From Peptoniphilus sp034090345 (GTDB lineage: Bacteria > Bacillota > Clostridia > Tissierellales > Peptoniphilaceae): 35,964 nucleotides of DNA. Shown here one piece after another: positions 7,723 through 15,737 of the stretch. The position numbers and the translations under genes were made by a program. The notes beneath the pieces were generated by a model, which worked only from the letters and a program-made list of their open reading frames with translations, was not told the DNA's origin and did not search any database. The stretch lies in NCBI RefSeq assembly GCF_034090345.1, contig NZ_JAXDSS010000023.1, forward strand, positions 1 through 35,964. The letters run 5' to 3'. Numbering within the stretch: the stretch's first letter is position 1; the number at the start of each line of letters is the position of its first letter.

Positions 7723-8382
7723 TTATAGGATATAAAATTTTTCAACGTCAGGATTTTTTTCAAGCATTTCTGAAATTCTTATAACTTCATCTTCATCATC
7801 CGATAAAAATCTCATATTTATTGTAAGTTTACTTTCGCCGCCTAGTTGTTTTACGTTGCTATATTTGATCTTCTTGTATCCAACATGCTGTTTAATTTCA
7901 TCTATTACAGTTAAATTATTTGCTTGAACAACAAGAGTGTGTGTAGCTGCGGCAGAAAAAAATACTCCTCCGACATATAGCATACTTTGTACTGTCGCCA
8001 TTACCATGCATACAACTATTCCAACAAAATATAAGCCTGCGCCAAAGCTCATGCCTATAATCGCCATAGTCCAAATACCTGCTGAGGTAGTCAGCCCACT
8101 TATTGTATCATCTTTAACAAAAATTACTCCTGTTCCTAAAAAACCTACTCCTGAGACAATTTGTGCCGCAACTCTCGCAGCATCATAGTGAGGAGTATCT
8201 GCAAAACCATACTTAGAAATTATCATGCCGAGGCAAGCTCCAAGTGATACTATTATATGTGTTCTTATTCCGGCAAATTTATTTCTATTCTCTCTTTCAT
8301 GTCCTATTATAAAGCCGCACACTACCGAGAGAGCTATTCTAAGTAGTAATTCTAATTCAAATCCAAAATCAAAATTAAACAT
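7723..8382 (-). CDS. MgtC/SapB-family membrane protein
   Basis: This 219-residue protein carries the MgtC signature FIIGHERENRNKFAGIRTHIIVSLGA (start at residue 24) in an N-terminal domain with about four or five membrane helices, and a C-terminal cytoplasmic domain (about 145-219) of ACT-like size. MgtC proteins are associated with growth at low magnesium and, in some pathogens, with modulation of the F-type ATP synthase. Only nine bases separate it from DUF1667, and the terminator lies after it, so it appears to be the last gene of the G3P oxidation operon. Its own ribosome site is poor (AAAAG), suggesting translational coupling. The substrate or partner here is unknown. Confidence 0.9.
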   Translation of the reverse strand: MFNFDFGFELELLLRIALSVVCGFIIGHERENRNKFAGIRTHIIVSLGACLGMIISKYGFADTPHYDAARVAAQIVSGVGFLGTGVIFVKDDTISGLTTSAGIWTMAIIGMSFGAGLYFVGIVVCMVMATVQSMLYVGGVFFSAAATHTLVVQANNLTVIDEIKQHVGYKKIKYSNVKQLGGESKLTINMRFLSDDEDEVIRISEMLEKNPDVEKFYIL

Positions 8383-8391
8383 CTTTTATCG

Positions 8392-8754
8392 CTAAGCAAT
8401 AACTTCAATATTTGAAGTTGCCACAATGTCAACTCCGCTTTCTAAAATGTTTTTAACAACTACATCTCCTATTCTAAGTGGGGCTTTTATCTTTAAACCT
8501 CTGATAATATTTAACACATCAAAAATTTTATCTTTATCTATAGGTTTTGTAGTCTTCACTGAAGCACAATGATATTTTCCCCCATCTATATTCACAACAG
8601 ATGTAATAATTCTCTTAGGCGAAGTCACTTCTGCCTTAGCATATACCTCCCCTCTTTTACAATTATTTCCTCTTACTGATATTTCTCCATCTTCAACTTC
8701 CACTTCCAACTCACAACCTATTGGACAAGTTATGCAAACCATTTTACTTCTCAT
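8392..8754 (-). CDS. DUF1667 Cys-rich protein of the glycerol operon
   Basis: This 120-residue protein has an N-terminal Cys cluster, MVCITCPIGCELEV (Cys at about 7, 10 and 14), and another Cys in RGNNCKRGE, a layout that could bind a metal or an iron-sulfur cluster. It matches DUF1667, a family nearly always encoded beside a FAD-dependent G3P dehydrogenase and a pyridine-nucleotide oxidoreductase, which is the arrangement here. The ATG overlaps the stop of the upstream gene. It is probably a third subunit or electron carrier of that enzyme; this has not been shown from sequence. Confidence 0.85.
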   Translation of the reverse strand: MRSKMVCITCPIGCELEVEVEDGEISVRGNNCKRGEVYAKAEVTSPKRIITSVVNIDGGKYHCASVKTTKPIDKDKIFDVLNIIRGLKIKAPLRIGDVVVKNILESGVDIVATSNIEVIA

Positions 8755-9998
8755 TATTCCTCCACTGAAAATACTAATTCTCCACTTTCTGAAATATCAT
8801 CTTTTTTCAAAATTATTTTTTCCATTTCTGCAGGTAACAACAAATTTTTCCTTCTTCTGTAAATTTCTCTTCCATTAAGTTTGGCTACCAAGTCTTTGTC
8901 TTTAAATACCCTTTTTACTCTGAACCTAATTGTATATTTTTCTGTGTCAGTTATGTCTATTTTTAATGGAACTGTATATCCTATGCCATATCCGGTCTTT
9001 AAATCAACTTCTCCTCTTGAAATTTCCATCTTGTTTTGAACATACTTTGCTGCACCTATTCCCGCTTGTTTAGCTTCCTCAGAAACATAGTCCACAAGGT
9101 CGTGAACGTGAAGTACATTCCCACACGCAAAAACGCCCTCTACATTTGTCATAAAGTTATCTCTAACTTCCGGACCTCTTGTTCGATTATCAAGTTTAAC
9201 ACCTATCTCTTTTGATAACTCATTTTCAGGTATCAGACCACAAGATAATAGCACTGTATCACAAGGTATATACTCTTCAGTTCCTTCTATAGGTCTTAAA
9301 TTTCCGTCAACTTCTGCAACGTCAACTCCTGTAACTCTATCCTTGCCATGTATGTTTACAATAGTCTTTGAAAGTTCAAGAGGTATTGAGTAATCATTTA
9401 AACACTGAACTATATTTCTCTTAAGCCCATTTGAATGAGGCATTATCTCCAAAACTCTCTTTACGTTTGCTCCTTCATAAGTCATTCTTCGAGCCATTAT
9501 AAGTCCAATATCTCCTGAACCCAATATTACTACTTCTTTACCCGGCATAAGTCCATCTATGTTTATAAGCTTTTGAGCTGCTCCGGCTGTATAAACTCCC
9601 GCCGGTCTATTCCCCGGAATATTTAATGCTCCTCTTGGTCTCTCTCTACAACCCATTGCCAAAACAATTGATTTAGCTTTTATTCGTTCTATCTTCCCTG
9701 AGTTCATAAGTGTCAATATTTTTTCAGCGTTAATATCAATCACAGTAGTATTTAAAATATACTCTATTTTTTCATCTTCTACTTTTTTATAAAATCTATT
9801 CGCATACTCAGGCCCGGTCAGTTCTTCTTTAAACGTGTGTAGACCAAATCCGTTATGAATACACTGATTTAATATTCCACCAAGTCTATCGTCTCTTTCT
9901 ATTAGTAAAATATCATTTAAACCTTGTTCGTGAGCACCTAGGGCAGCTGCCATTCCGGCAGGTCCTCCCCCAACTATTACAACACTGTACTCTCTCAT
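8754..9998 (-). CDS. NAD(P)/FAD-dependent oxidoreductase, G3P dehydrogenase partner
   Basis: This 414-residue flavoprotein has an N-terminal FAD-binding Rossmann motif (VVIVGGGPAGMAAALGA, about 5-21), a second nucleotide-binding motif (VVILGSGDIGLIMARRM, about 155-171) and the late FAD motif TNVEGVFACGNVLHVHDL (about 286-303). A beta-rich tail of about 80 residues follows. I see no CxxC redox disulfide in the NAD domain, so it probably passes electrons directly between flavin, NAD(H) and an iron-sulfur partner. The start overlaps the stop of the G3P-dehydrogenase-like gene, and DUF1667 follows with overlap, so the three likely form one complex that oxidises G3P to dihydroxyacetone phosphate and reduces NAD or another carrier. 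Confidence 0.88.
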   Translation of the reverse strand: MREYSVVIVGGGPAGMAAALGAHEQGLNDILLIERDDRLGGILNQCIHNGFGLHTFKEELTGPEYANRFYKKVEDEKIEYILNTTVIDINAEKILTLMNSGKIERIKAKSIVLAMGCRERPRGALNIPGNRPAGVYTAGAAQKLINIDGLMPGKEVVILGSGDIGLIMARRMTYEGANVKRVLEIMPHSNGLKRNIVQCLNDYSIPLELSKTIVNIHGKDRVTGVDVAEVDGNLRPIEGTEEYIPCDTVLLSCGLIPENELSKEIGVKLDNRTRGPEVRDNFMTNVEGVFACGNVLHVHDLVDYVSEEAKQAGIGAAKYVQNKMEISRGEVDLKTGYGIGYTVPLKIDITDTEKYTIRFRVKRVFKDKDLVAKLNGREIYRRRKNLLLPAEMEKIILKKDDISESGELVFSVEE

Positions 9999-11428
9999 AT
10001 TTCTCCTCTTTTCCCAACTATTAAATTAGAGCCTTCACCATTTTTCAATACTTCTGTTTCATCTATATTAAGTTCTCTCGCTAAAATTTCTATAATTTTT
10101 GGTGTGCAGAATCCTCCTTGACATCTTCCGGCAGTCGCTCTTACTCTACGTTTTATTCCATCTATTGATCTAGCCCCCAATATTCTATTTATACTATCTA
10201 CTATTTCCCCTTCAGTAACTCTTTCACATCTGCAAACTATATTCCCATATCTGCCATCTTGTTCTATAAGTTTTTCGTGTTCTTCAAAAGAAAGCTCACG
10301 AGTACATACAATAGGATTTCTCTTTGTAATGAAGTCCTTATTTTCTTCGAAGTCATATTTTTCAGCAATCATTTTGGCAACTTTCCTTCCAACTGCCGGA
10401 GATGCTGTAAGCCCTGGTGATTCCATTCCAGCTACATCATAAAATCCATTTCTGCCATCTACTTCTCCAATTACAAACTCATGCTCTTCCGTTGCAGCTC
10501 TCAAACCTGTAAAAGAAGTTATAACTGTTCCAAAAGGAATATTATTTATAAATTTTTGAGTATCTTGATAAATATAATCCAATTCATCTCTTGTAGTAGT
10601 TGTATTTTCTTTATCCTCTATAAACGTTGAAGTAGGTCCAAGTAAGACATTCCCATCTATTGTAGGAGTTGCTAAAATTCCCTTTCCTCTTTCAGTAGGT
10701 AATTGGAACATAACGTGATTTACAATTCCATTCGCTTCTTTATCTAATAAAAAGTATTCGCCTCTTCTCGGCATAATTTTTATTTTATTTTCGCTCACCA
10801 TGTTGTGAATCACATCAGCAAATAAACCCGCTGCATTTACCACAGCTTTAGATGTAAATTTCTCCTTGTTGGTCTTTATTAAATAACCATCTTCTAAACA
10901 GTCTATACCTTCAACCTTTTGATTAAACTTGAATTCAACCCCATTTTGAGCTGCATTTTCAGCCATGGCTATATTTAATAAAAATGGATCAACTATTCCA
11001 GCTTCACTACAATACAAAGCGGCAACTGCTTCTTCAGAAATATTTGGCTCAAACTCTCTAAGTTTTTCTCTATAAATTATTTCTAATCCATTAACTCCAT
11101 TTTTTTCGCCTCTAACTTTTAACTTCTCAAGTTGCGGTATATCTTCTTCTCTAAAAGATACAACTAATGAACCAATTTTTTTAAATGGAAATGCCAACTC
11201 TTCAGACAACTTCGGCATCATTTTATTCCCTTCAACATTCAGTTTCGCCATCAAAGAATCTTCTCTTGCATCATATCCCCCGTGGACAATACCTGAATTT
11301 GCCTTTGACGTTCCAACACATACATCAGCACCACTCTCCAAAACTAAAAACTTTCCATTATAAGCTGACAATTCTCTAGCAACTGCTGAGCCGGAAACTC
11401 CAGCTCCTATTATTACAACATCATACAT
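9995..11428 (-). CDS. FAD-dependent glycerol-3-phosphate dehydrogenase-like protein with BFD [2Fe-2S] domain
   Basis: This 477-residue protein joins a DAO-type flavin domain (FAD motif VVIIGAGVSGSAVARELS near the start; about 1-370) to a C-terminal BFD-like domain. The latter has Cys pairs CRCE and GRCQGGFC (about 405-450) that should hold a [2Fe-2S] cluster. The architecture resembles GlpA and the GlpA-like proteins of anaerobic Firmicutes, so G3P is the likely substrate; some relatives oxidise other 2-hydroxy compounds. I chose the ATG at 11428 because GGGGAG is seven bases upstream; the ATG at 11434 is too close. A terminator hairpin sits just before the ribosome site, and glpP is encoded 2.4 kb upstream, indicating control by antitermination. 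Confidence 0.87.
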   Translation of the reverse strand: MYDVVIIGAGVSGSAVARELSAYNGKFLVLESGADVCVGTSKANSGIVHGGYDAREDSLMAKLNVEGNKMMPKLSEELAFPFKKIGSLVVSFREEDIPQLEKLKVRGEKNGVNGLEIIYREKLREFEPNISEEAVAALYCSEAGIVDPFLLNIAMAENAAQNGVEFKFNQKVEGIDCLEDGYLIKTNKEKFTSKAVVNAAGLFADVIHNMVSENKIKIMPRRGEYFLLDKEANGIVNHVMFQLPTERGKGILATPTIDGNVLLGPTSTFIEDKENTTTTRDELDYIYQDTQKFINNIPFGTVITSFTGLRAATEEHEFVIGEVDGRNGFYDVAGMESPGLTASPAVGRKVAKMIAEKYDFEENKDFITKRNPIVCTRELSFEEHEKLIEQDGRYGNIVCRCERVTEGEIVDSINRILGARSIDGIKRRVRATAGRCQGGFCTPKIIEILARELNIDETEVLKNGEGSNLIVGKRGEI

Positions 11429-11443
11429 AGACATTCTCCCCAC

Positions 11444-11478
11444 TAAAAAAGAGCACGACAAATACATGTCATGCTCTT
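11444..11478 (-). terminator. Attenuator in the G3P dehydrogenase-like leader
   Basis: The arms 11449-11460 and 11467-11478 pair fully on the minus strand with one G-U pair and are followed by six Ts, only about ten bases before the ribosome site. A -10 box TATAAT lies upstream (complement of 11503-11508), although no good -35 was found. The hairpin therefore lies inside the leader and is a candidate target of GlpP. It may also terminate the symporter transcript from upstream. Confidence 0.72.
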
Positions 11479-11528
11479 CTCAAAACTCATTGCATTGATT
11501 TTATTATAGTCCTTTTATAAGATTTTTT

Positions 11529-12881
11529 CTATTTTTTATCTATCTTTTCAAAATAATCTTTAGTTTGCTCTCTAACTCTAGGGAATAAAACTAGTAGCGC
11601 AATCATATTTGGAATTATTACAAGCCCCATTGCAATATCTTGTACAGTCCAAACCAAACTTATTTTACCAAGAGAACCCACCATACACAATAATGGGAAT
11701 ATATATTTAACCTTTTCTGTTACTCCTGATCCGTATGCATAAGTGAATGACTTAGCTGCATTGAACCATTGACCCATAAGTGTTGTGAAACAGAATATTA
11801 AAAGTGCAAATATAGCAATATAAGACAAAGGTTTATAAACTGTTCCTATTGCAGTTATTGCCATACTTGAAGCTTCAATTGAACCATCAATTGCAATTCC
11901 TGAAACCCCTACAGTTAAAGCTGTCATAGTACAAATTATTATTGTATCTAAGAAAACTTCTGTTACGCCTGTGATACCTTCCTCAACCGGATGGTCCACA
12001 ATTGCAGTACCATGAGCAAAAGGTGCAGTTCCTTCCCCAGCTTCATTTGAATACATACCTCTTGCAATACCGTATTGCATTGCTCTGGCAATTATAAAAC
12101 CACCGGTTCCGCCTGCAACTGCTTCAAATGAAAAAGCTTGAGAGAAAATTTCTCCAAATACAAGTGGTACAGATTTAATATTTAATAAAATTACTACAGT
12201 ACAAAGTACACAGTAAAGAATGCTCATAAGAGGAACTAATCTTGTAGCTACGTTTGCAACTCTCCTTAAACCACCTAATGTGATAGCAAGTAATAAAATA
12301 ACTAAAATTGCTCCTGTAATCTTTGTATCAACATTAAAGTTAGCTTTCAATATAGTTGCAATTGTATTTGATTGAACTAAGTTAGCCCCCATCATCTTAA
12401 TTGTCATTAAAATTGCTATTATGATTCCCAACCATGGAGCTTTTAATCCATCTCTTATATAGTACATAGGACCTGATAAAATTCTACCATTCTTCTCTCT
12501 TCCTCTGTATAATTGAGAAAGCACAATTTCACCATATTTAAGAGCCATGCCGAAAAATGCAGCAAGCCACATCCAGAAGATAGCTCCAAATCCACCTGAA
12601 ACTATAGCTGTTGCAACCCCTACTACGTTACCTCCACCTATGTTTCCTGCCAACGTTACCATCATTGCTTTAAAAGTTGAAAGTGAGCCCTCTTCTTTTT
12701 CCACATTTCTTTCTTTAAAAGAACTTACCAAAGTTTTGTTGATTATGTATTTGAACCTTCTAACTTGAATAAATCCATTGGCAAAAGTATATAAAACTCC
12801 AAGACCAAGCAATACATAAACTAACCAATTTCCCCACAAGACTTTATTAAAAGCCTCTAAAAATTGCTCTAAATTTTCCAT
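11529..12881 (-). CDS. alsT: Sodium:alanine/glycine symporter (AGCS family)
   Basis: This 450-residue integral membrane protein imports small neutral amino acids with sodium. It has about ten to eleven hydrophobic segments and AGCS signatures: GNIGGGNVVGVATAIVSGG (about 80-98) and the conserved region MQYGIARGMYSNEAGEGTAPFAHGTA (starts at about 268), where relatives bind substrate and Na+. AGGAGGAGA lies before the ATG. It has its own promoter and a hairpin leader. The position between glpQ and the G3P genes is unexpected for an amino-acid transporter. Which amino acid it prefers (Ala, Gly or another) cannot be decided. Confidence 0.92.
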   Translation of the reverse strand: MENLEQFLEAFNKVLWGNWLVYVLLGLGVLYTFANGFIQVRRFKYIINKTLVSSFKERNVEKEEGSLSTFKAMMVTLAGNIGGGNVVGVATAIVSGGFGAIFWMWLAAFFGMALKYGEIVLSQLYRGREKNGRILSGPMYYIRDGLKAPWLGIIIAILMTIKMMGANLVQSNTIATILKANFNVDTKITGAILVILLLAITLGGLRRVANVATRLVPLMSILYCVLCTVVILLNIKSVPLVFGEIFSQAFSFEAVAGGTGGFIIARAMQYGIARGMYSNEAGEGTAPFAHGTAIVDHPVEEGITGVTEVFLDTIIICTMTALTVGVSGIAIDGSIEASSMAITAIGTVYKPLSYIAIFALLIFCFTTLMGQWFNAAKSFTYAYGSGVTEKVKYIFPLLCMVGSLGKISLVWTVQDIAMGLVIIPNMIALLVLFPRVREQTKDYFEKIDKK

Positions 12882-12897
12882 ATTCTCCTCCTTGACA

Positions 12898-12946
12898 ATA
12901 AAAAAGAGTAGAAGAAATCAATTAAAATAATCGAAAACTTCTACTC
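12898..12946 (-). terminator. Attenuator hairpin in the symporter leader
   Basis: GAGTAGAAG (12906-12914) pairs with CTTCTACTC (12938-12946), with a further 6-bp inner stem, and is followed on the minus strand by six Ts just ahead of the ribosome site. The leader from the predicted start is only about 90 bases, too short for a T-box or a complete glycine riboswitch, and their conserved cores are not visible. Confidence 0.7.
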
Positions 12947-12975
12947 ATCTCTCACTGTTCCGCTATTTTTTTATA

Positions 12976-13004
12976 ATGTTACCATATTTTTTTATAGTTC
13001 GCAA
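12976..13004 (-). promoter_or_regulatory. Promoter of the symporter gene
   Basis: On the minus strand TTGCGA (complement of 12999-13004) is separated by 17 bases from TAACAT (complement of 12976-12981). It begins a leader that contains the attenuator at 12898-12946. Confidence 0.55.
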
Positions 13005-13035
13005 ATGTTATCATAAATTTTATTTTGATAAACTT

Positions 13036-13758
13036 CTATTTTTCCATCTTGTGTTTTATAGCCTCTATCTCATCAGGGTAATCTGTTATTATTGCATCAA
13101 CTCCCATATTGATAACTTTTTCAAAATCCCACTTTTCTGAACCAAACCATACGTTGACCCCAACTCCATTTGCATGTAGTTCCTCTACAAGTTCTTGAGT
13201 CATTCCATATCCTGATGGATGATAAAAACCAGAATTTAATTTTTTTACATAATCCCATGGCTCATGCATCCAACTATCTGTCAACAGACCATATTTTAAA
13301 TTAGGATTTACTTCTTGCATTCTTAATATTGAAAAATGGTTGAATGAAGAGATAACTACTTTATCTTCTAAGTTATACTTTTTCAATAATTCGTCAACTT
13401 TTTCTTCAATCCCCTCATAACTATAAACACCAGTCTTCAACTCAATATTTGTCAATATATCCATATCTTTTACATATTCTAAATACTCTTCCAAGAGTGG
13501 AATTTCTTCTTTTTCTAAGTCAAAACCATCTGCTGCATTAAATTTTATAAGTTCTTCATATGTATAATCTTGTACTCTTCCAACGCCATCAGTTGTCCTA
13601 TCTATTCGCTCATCATGAATAATTACAACTTTTCCATCCTTAGTTAAATGTACATCAAATTCTATTCCGTCGGCTCCTGCTTCAAAAGCTTTTTTAAAAG
13701 CTATCATAGTGTTCTCAGGATATTTTGACCTAAACCCTCTGTGTGCAATATTAAGCAT
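13036..13758 (-). CDS. glpQ: Glycerophosphodiester phosphodiesterase
   Basis: This 240-residue enzyme cleaves deacylated phospholipids (glycerophospho-alcohols) to glycerol-3-phosphate and an alcohol. The GDPD fold shows at the start: NIAHRGFRSKYPENTMIAF with the catalytic His-Arg, then IEFDVHLTKDGKVVIIHD with the metal-binding Glu/Asp pair and the second catalytic His. No signal peptide or membrane segment is seen, so it acts in the cytoplasm like UgpQ. The start at 13758 has GAGGGGG upstream; the more distant GTG-type start in the leader is rejected. It has its own strong promoter and attenuator and follows glpP, so it probably responds to G3P. Confidence 0.94.
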   Translation of the reverse strand: MLNIAHRGFRSKYPENTMIAFKKAFEAGADGIEFDVHLTKDGKVVIIHDERIDRTTDGVGRVQDYTYEELIKFNAADGFDLEKEEIPLLEEYLEYVKDMDILTNIELKTGVYSYEGIEEKVDELLKKYNLEDKVVISSFNHFSILRMQEVNPNLKYGLLTDSWMHEPWDYVKKLNSGFYHPSGYGMTQELVEELHANGVGVNVWFGSEKWDFEKVINMGVDAIITDYPDEIEAIKHKMEK

Positions 13759-13783
13759 TGTTCCCCCTCTTGTCTTATAAAAA

Positions 13784-13818
13784 ATAAAAAGAACCCCCGT
13801 CATAGACCGAAAGTTCTT
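13784..13818 (-). terminator. Attenuator in the glpQ leader
   Basis: AAGAAC (13789-13794) pairs with GTTCTT (13813-13818). The stem extends by four pairs that need G-U wobbles and form only in minus-strand RNA. The 3' side runs into a T-rich tract. It sits between the promoter at 13848-13876 and the ribosome site, as expected for a GlpP-controlled leader. Confidence 0.68.
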
Positions 13819-13847
13819 CTCCTAACTCCATAATTTCAGCTAATATA

Positions 13848-13876
13848 AATATACACAGTTAAAATTGTATTGTCAA
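13848..13876 (-). promoter_or_regulatory. Promoter of glpQ
   Basis: A near-consensus promoter: TTGACA (complement of 13871-13876), 17 bases, TATATT (complement of 13848-13853). The -35 box lies immediately before the stop codon of glpP (its last codons start at 13878). A strong promoter followed by a leader terminator is the usual layout for antitermination control. Confidence 0.82.
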
Positions 13877-13877
13877 A

Positions 13878-14447
13878 TTATAAGCCCCACACATTTTTAT
13901 TTGTAGAAGATATGCACATAGCCCCTGCATTTAATGCTTCTATAATTTCATGTTTGTCTGAGATTAATCCGCCTGCTATTATGGGTATTTTTATTTTATT
14001 CTTAATTTTTTGAATTACCGGACTTATTATACCCGGAAGTATCTCAACCATATCAGGACTAGATTTCACTACATTGGTTTCAAGATTTTCAAGAGCCATA
14101 GAATCTATTATAAAAATTCTAAATATTGTAAACAAATTTAATTCATTTGCCCTTTTTATATTATTTATCCTAGTCGAAATTATTCCATCTGCTCCGGTAT
14201 ATTTTTTAATAAAGTCCACAGAAATCTCTCTAGCTGCTAAACCGTCTATCAAATCCACATGGACTATTACATACTTTTCATGTTGTTTTATTTTTTTTAC
14301 ATAATCTGCAATATTTACTATATTGCCAAATAGCAAAAAAATTATTTTGGAATCTTCCTCTAAAGCTCTATCTAATTCAATTTCATTTTTTACAGCCATT
14401 ATAATTGGACTCTCTGATATATAGTCCAATATTGTATCTTTATTCAA
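13878..14447 (-). CDS. glpP: Glycerol-3-phosphate responsive antiterminator
   Basis: GlpP is an RNA-binding regulator which, with G3P bound, lets RNA polymerase read through leader terminators of glycerol genes in Bacillus. This 189-residue protein matches the family along its whole length: VIVHVDLIDGLAAREISVDFIKK, ADGIISTRINNIKRANE, FRIFIIDSMALEN, MVEILPGI and PIIAGGLISDKHEIIEALNAGAMCISST, a TIM-barrel-like plan. It starts with TTG, with AAAGGG seven bases upstream. It follows rplA, separated by the rplA terminator, and may receive readthrough. The hairpin leaders of glpQ and the G3P-dehydrogenase-like gene are its likely targets. Confidence 0.93.
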   Translation of the reverse strand: MNKDTILDYISESPIIMAVKNEIELDRALEEDSKIIFLLFGNIVNIADYVKKIKQHEKYVIVHVDLIDGLAAREISVDFIKKYTGADGIISTRINNIKRANELNLFTIFRIFIIDSMALENLETNVVKSSPDMVEILPGIISPVIQKIKNKIKIPIIAGGLISDKHEIIEALNAGAMCISSTNKNVWGL

Positions 14448-14478
14448 TTAAGTTCCCTTTCTTCAATGCTATGTTTAT

Positions 14479-14507
14479 TTAAAAAAAGAAGCGGGATTCC
14501 GCTTCTT
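14479..14507 (-). terminator. Terminator of the rpmG-rplA operon
   Basis: A perfect 9-bp stem (14486-14494 with 14499-14507, loop of 4) is followed on the minus strand by at least five Ts. It lies between rplA and glpP. No strong separate promoter for glpP is visible after it, so glpP may depend on leakage. Confidence 0.9.
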
Positions 14508-14516
14508 AAGATGTTT

Positions 14517-15215
14517 TTATTCAGCTAATTTTTGTCCGTTTACTTTAATTCCAGGACCCATTGTAGTTGCAAGAGTTACTGATTTTAAATATCTTCCTTT
14601 TGCAGCAGCCGGTTTAGCTTTGATTATAGCTTGCATAATAGCGTTGAAGTTGTCAGTAAGTTTTTCTACCCCAAAAGAAACTTTACCAATAGCAACGTTG
14701 ATTATAGCAGCTTTGTCCACTCTATATTCAACCTTACCAGCTTTAGTTTCTTCTACAGCTTTTTGTACATCAAATGTAACTGTTCCTGACTTAGGGTTTG
14801 GCATAAGACCTTTAGGTCCTAAAACTCTACCTATTTTACCTACTACACCCATCATATCAGGCGTTGCTATCATTACATCAAATTCAAACCAGTTTTCTTG
14901 CTGAATTTTTTCAACAAGTTCTTCTCCACCTGCATAGTCTGCGCCAGCAGCTTCAGCTTCTTTTACTTTATCTCCCTTTGCAAGTACAAGTACTCTAACG
15001 CTTTTACCTGTTCCGTGAGGAAGTACTGTAGTACCTCTAACTTGTTGGTCTGCATGTCTAGGATCTACACCAAGTCTTACTGCAAGTTCAACAGTTGAGT
15101 CAAATTTTGTAGTTGGAGTCTTTGTTACAAGTTCCATAGCTTCAGCTACATCATAAAGTTTAGTTCTATCTACAAGTTTAGCACTTTCTAAATATTTTTT
15201 ACCTCTTTTTGGCAT
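14517..15215 (-). CDS. rplA: 50S ribosomal protein L1
   Basis: L1 forms the mobile L1 stalk near the ribosomal E site and represses its own operon in many bacteria. The 232-residue length is standard. Typical segments are MPKRGKKYLESAKLVDR at the start, VELAVRLGVDPRHADQQVRG and the signature MIATPDMMGVVGKIGRVLGPKGLMPNPKSGTV (split here as seen). The ribosome site GGAGGG precedes the ATG. It is the last gene of the rpmG-secE-nusG-rplK-rplA operon and ends at a strong terminator; the normal next gene rplJ lies 13 kb away. Confidence 0.98.
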   Translation of the reverse strand: MPKRGKKYLESAKLVDRTKLYDVAEAMELVTKTPTTKFDSTVELAVRLGVDPRHADQQVRGTTVLPHGTGKSVRVLVLAKGDKVKEAEAAGADYAGGEELVEKIQQENWFEFDVMIATPDMMGVVGKIGRVLGPKGLMPNPKSGTVTFDVQKAVEETKAGKVEYRVDKAAIINVAIGKVSFGVEKLTDNFNAIMQAIIKAKPAAAKGRYLKSVTLATTMGPGIKVNGQKLAE

Positions 15216-15254
15216 TAATTCCCTCCTTGTGGTATTAACGGAATACTCCTCCCA

Positions 15255-15680
15255 CTAATCTATTACTTCTACACCCATACTTCTTGCTGTACCAGCTATC
15301 ATACTAATAGCTGATTCAACACTTGCTGCATTTAAGTCAGGTAATTTAGTTTCAGCTATTTCTTTAATTTGAGCCTTTGTTATCTTACCTACTTTTTTCT
15401 TGTTAGGTTCTCCACTTCCTGAGTTTAAATTAATTGCTTTTTTAATTAAAACCGCAGCCGGTGGAGTCTTTGTTACGAATGTAAAAGATCTATCTTGATA
15501 TACTGTTAAAACTACCGGAATTATAAGTCCGGCTTGGTCAGCAGTCTTTGCGTTAAATTCTTTTGTAAACTGCATAATATTTACACCATGAGGTCCTAAT
15601 GCAGTACCTACTGGTGGTGCCGGTGTTGCCTTCCCGGCAGGAATTTGTAATTTTACAAGTGCGATTACTTTCTTTGCCAT
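15255..15680 (-). CDS. rplK: 50S ribosomal protein L11
   Basis: L11 binds 23S rRNA in the GTPase-associated centre. The protein is 141 residues from the ATG at 15680, which begins MAKKVIALVKLQIPAGKATPAPPVG and has AGGAGG upstream; an upstream in-frame ATG in the nusG-rplK gap adds a tail without a family match. The C-terminal RNA-binding domain (AGTARSMGVEV) is complete. It lies between nusG and rplA as in nearly all bacteria. Confidence 0.98.
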   Translation of the reverse strand: MAKKVIALVKLQIPAGKATPAPPVGTALGPHGVNIMQFTKEFNAKTADQAGLIIPVVLTVYQDRSFTFVTKTPPAAVLIKKAINLNSGSGEPNKKKVGKITKAQIKEIAETKLPDLNAASVESAISMIAGTARSMGVEVID

Positions 15681-15737
15681 TTTATTTCCTCCTTGTGGTA
15701 AATCGGGATTACCCTCCCACTTCATAGAATTCCTATT

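Noticed and set aside
12881..13004. Possible T-box or glycine riboswitch before the amino-acid symporter
   Set aside because: The leader is only about 90 bases and shows neither the T-box specifier/antiterminator core nor the glycine aptamer core; only an attenuator hairpin is supported.
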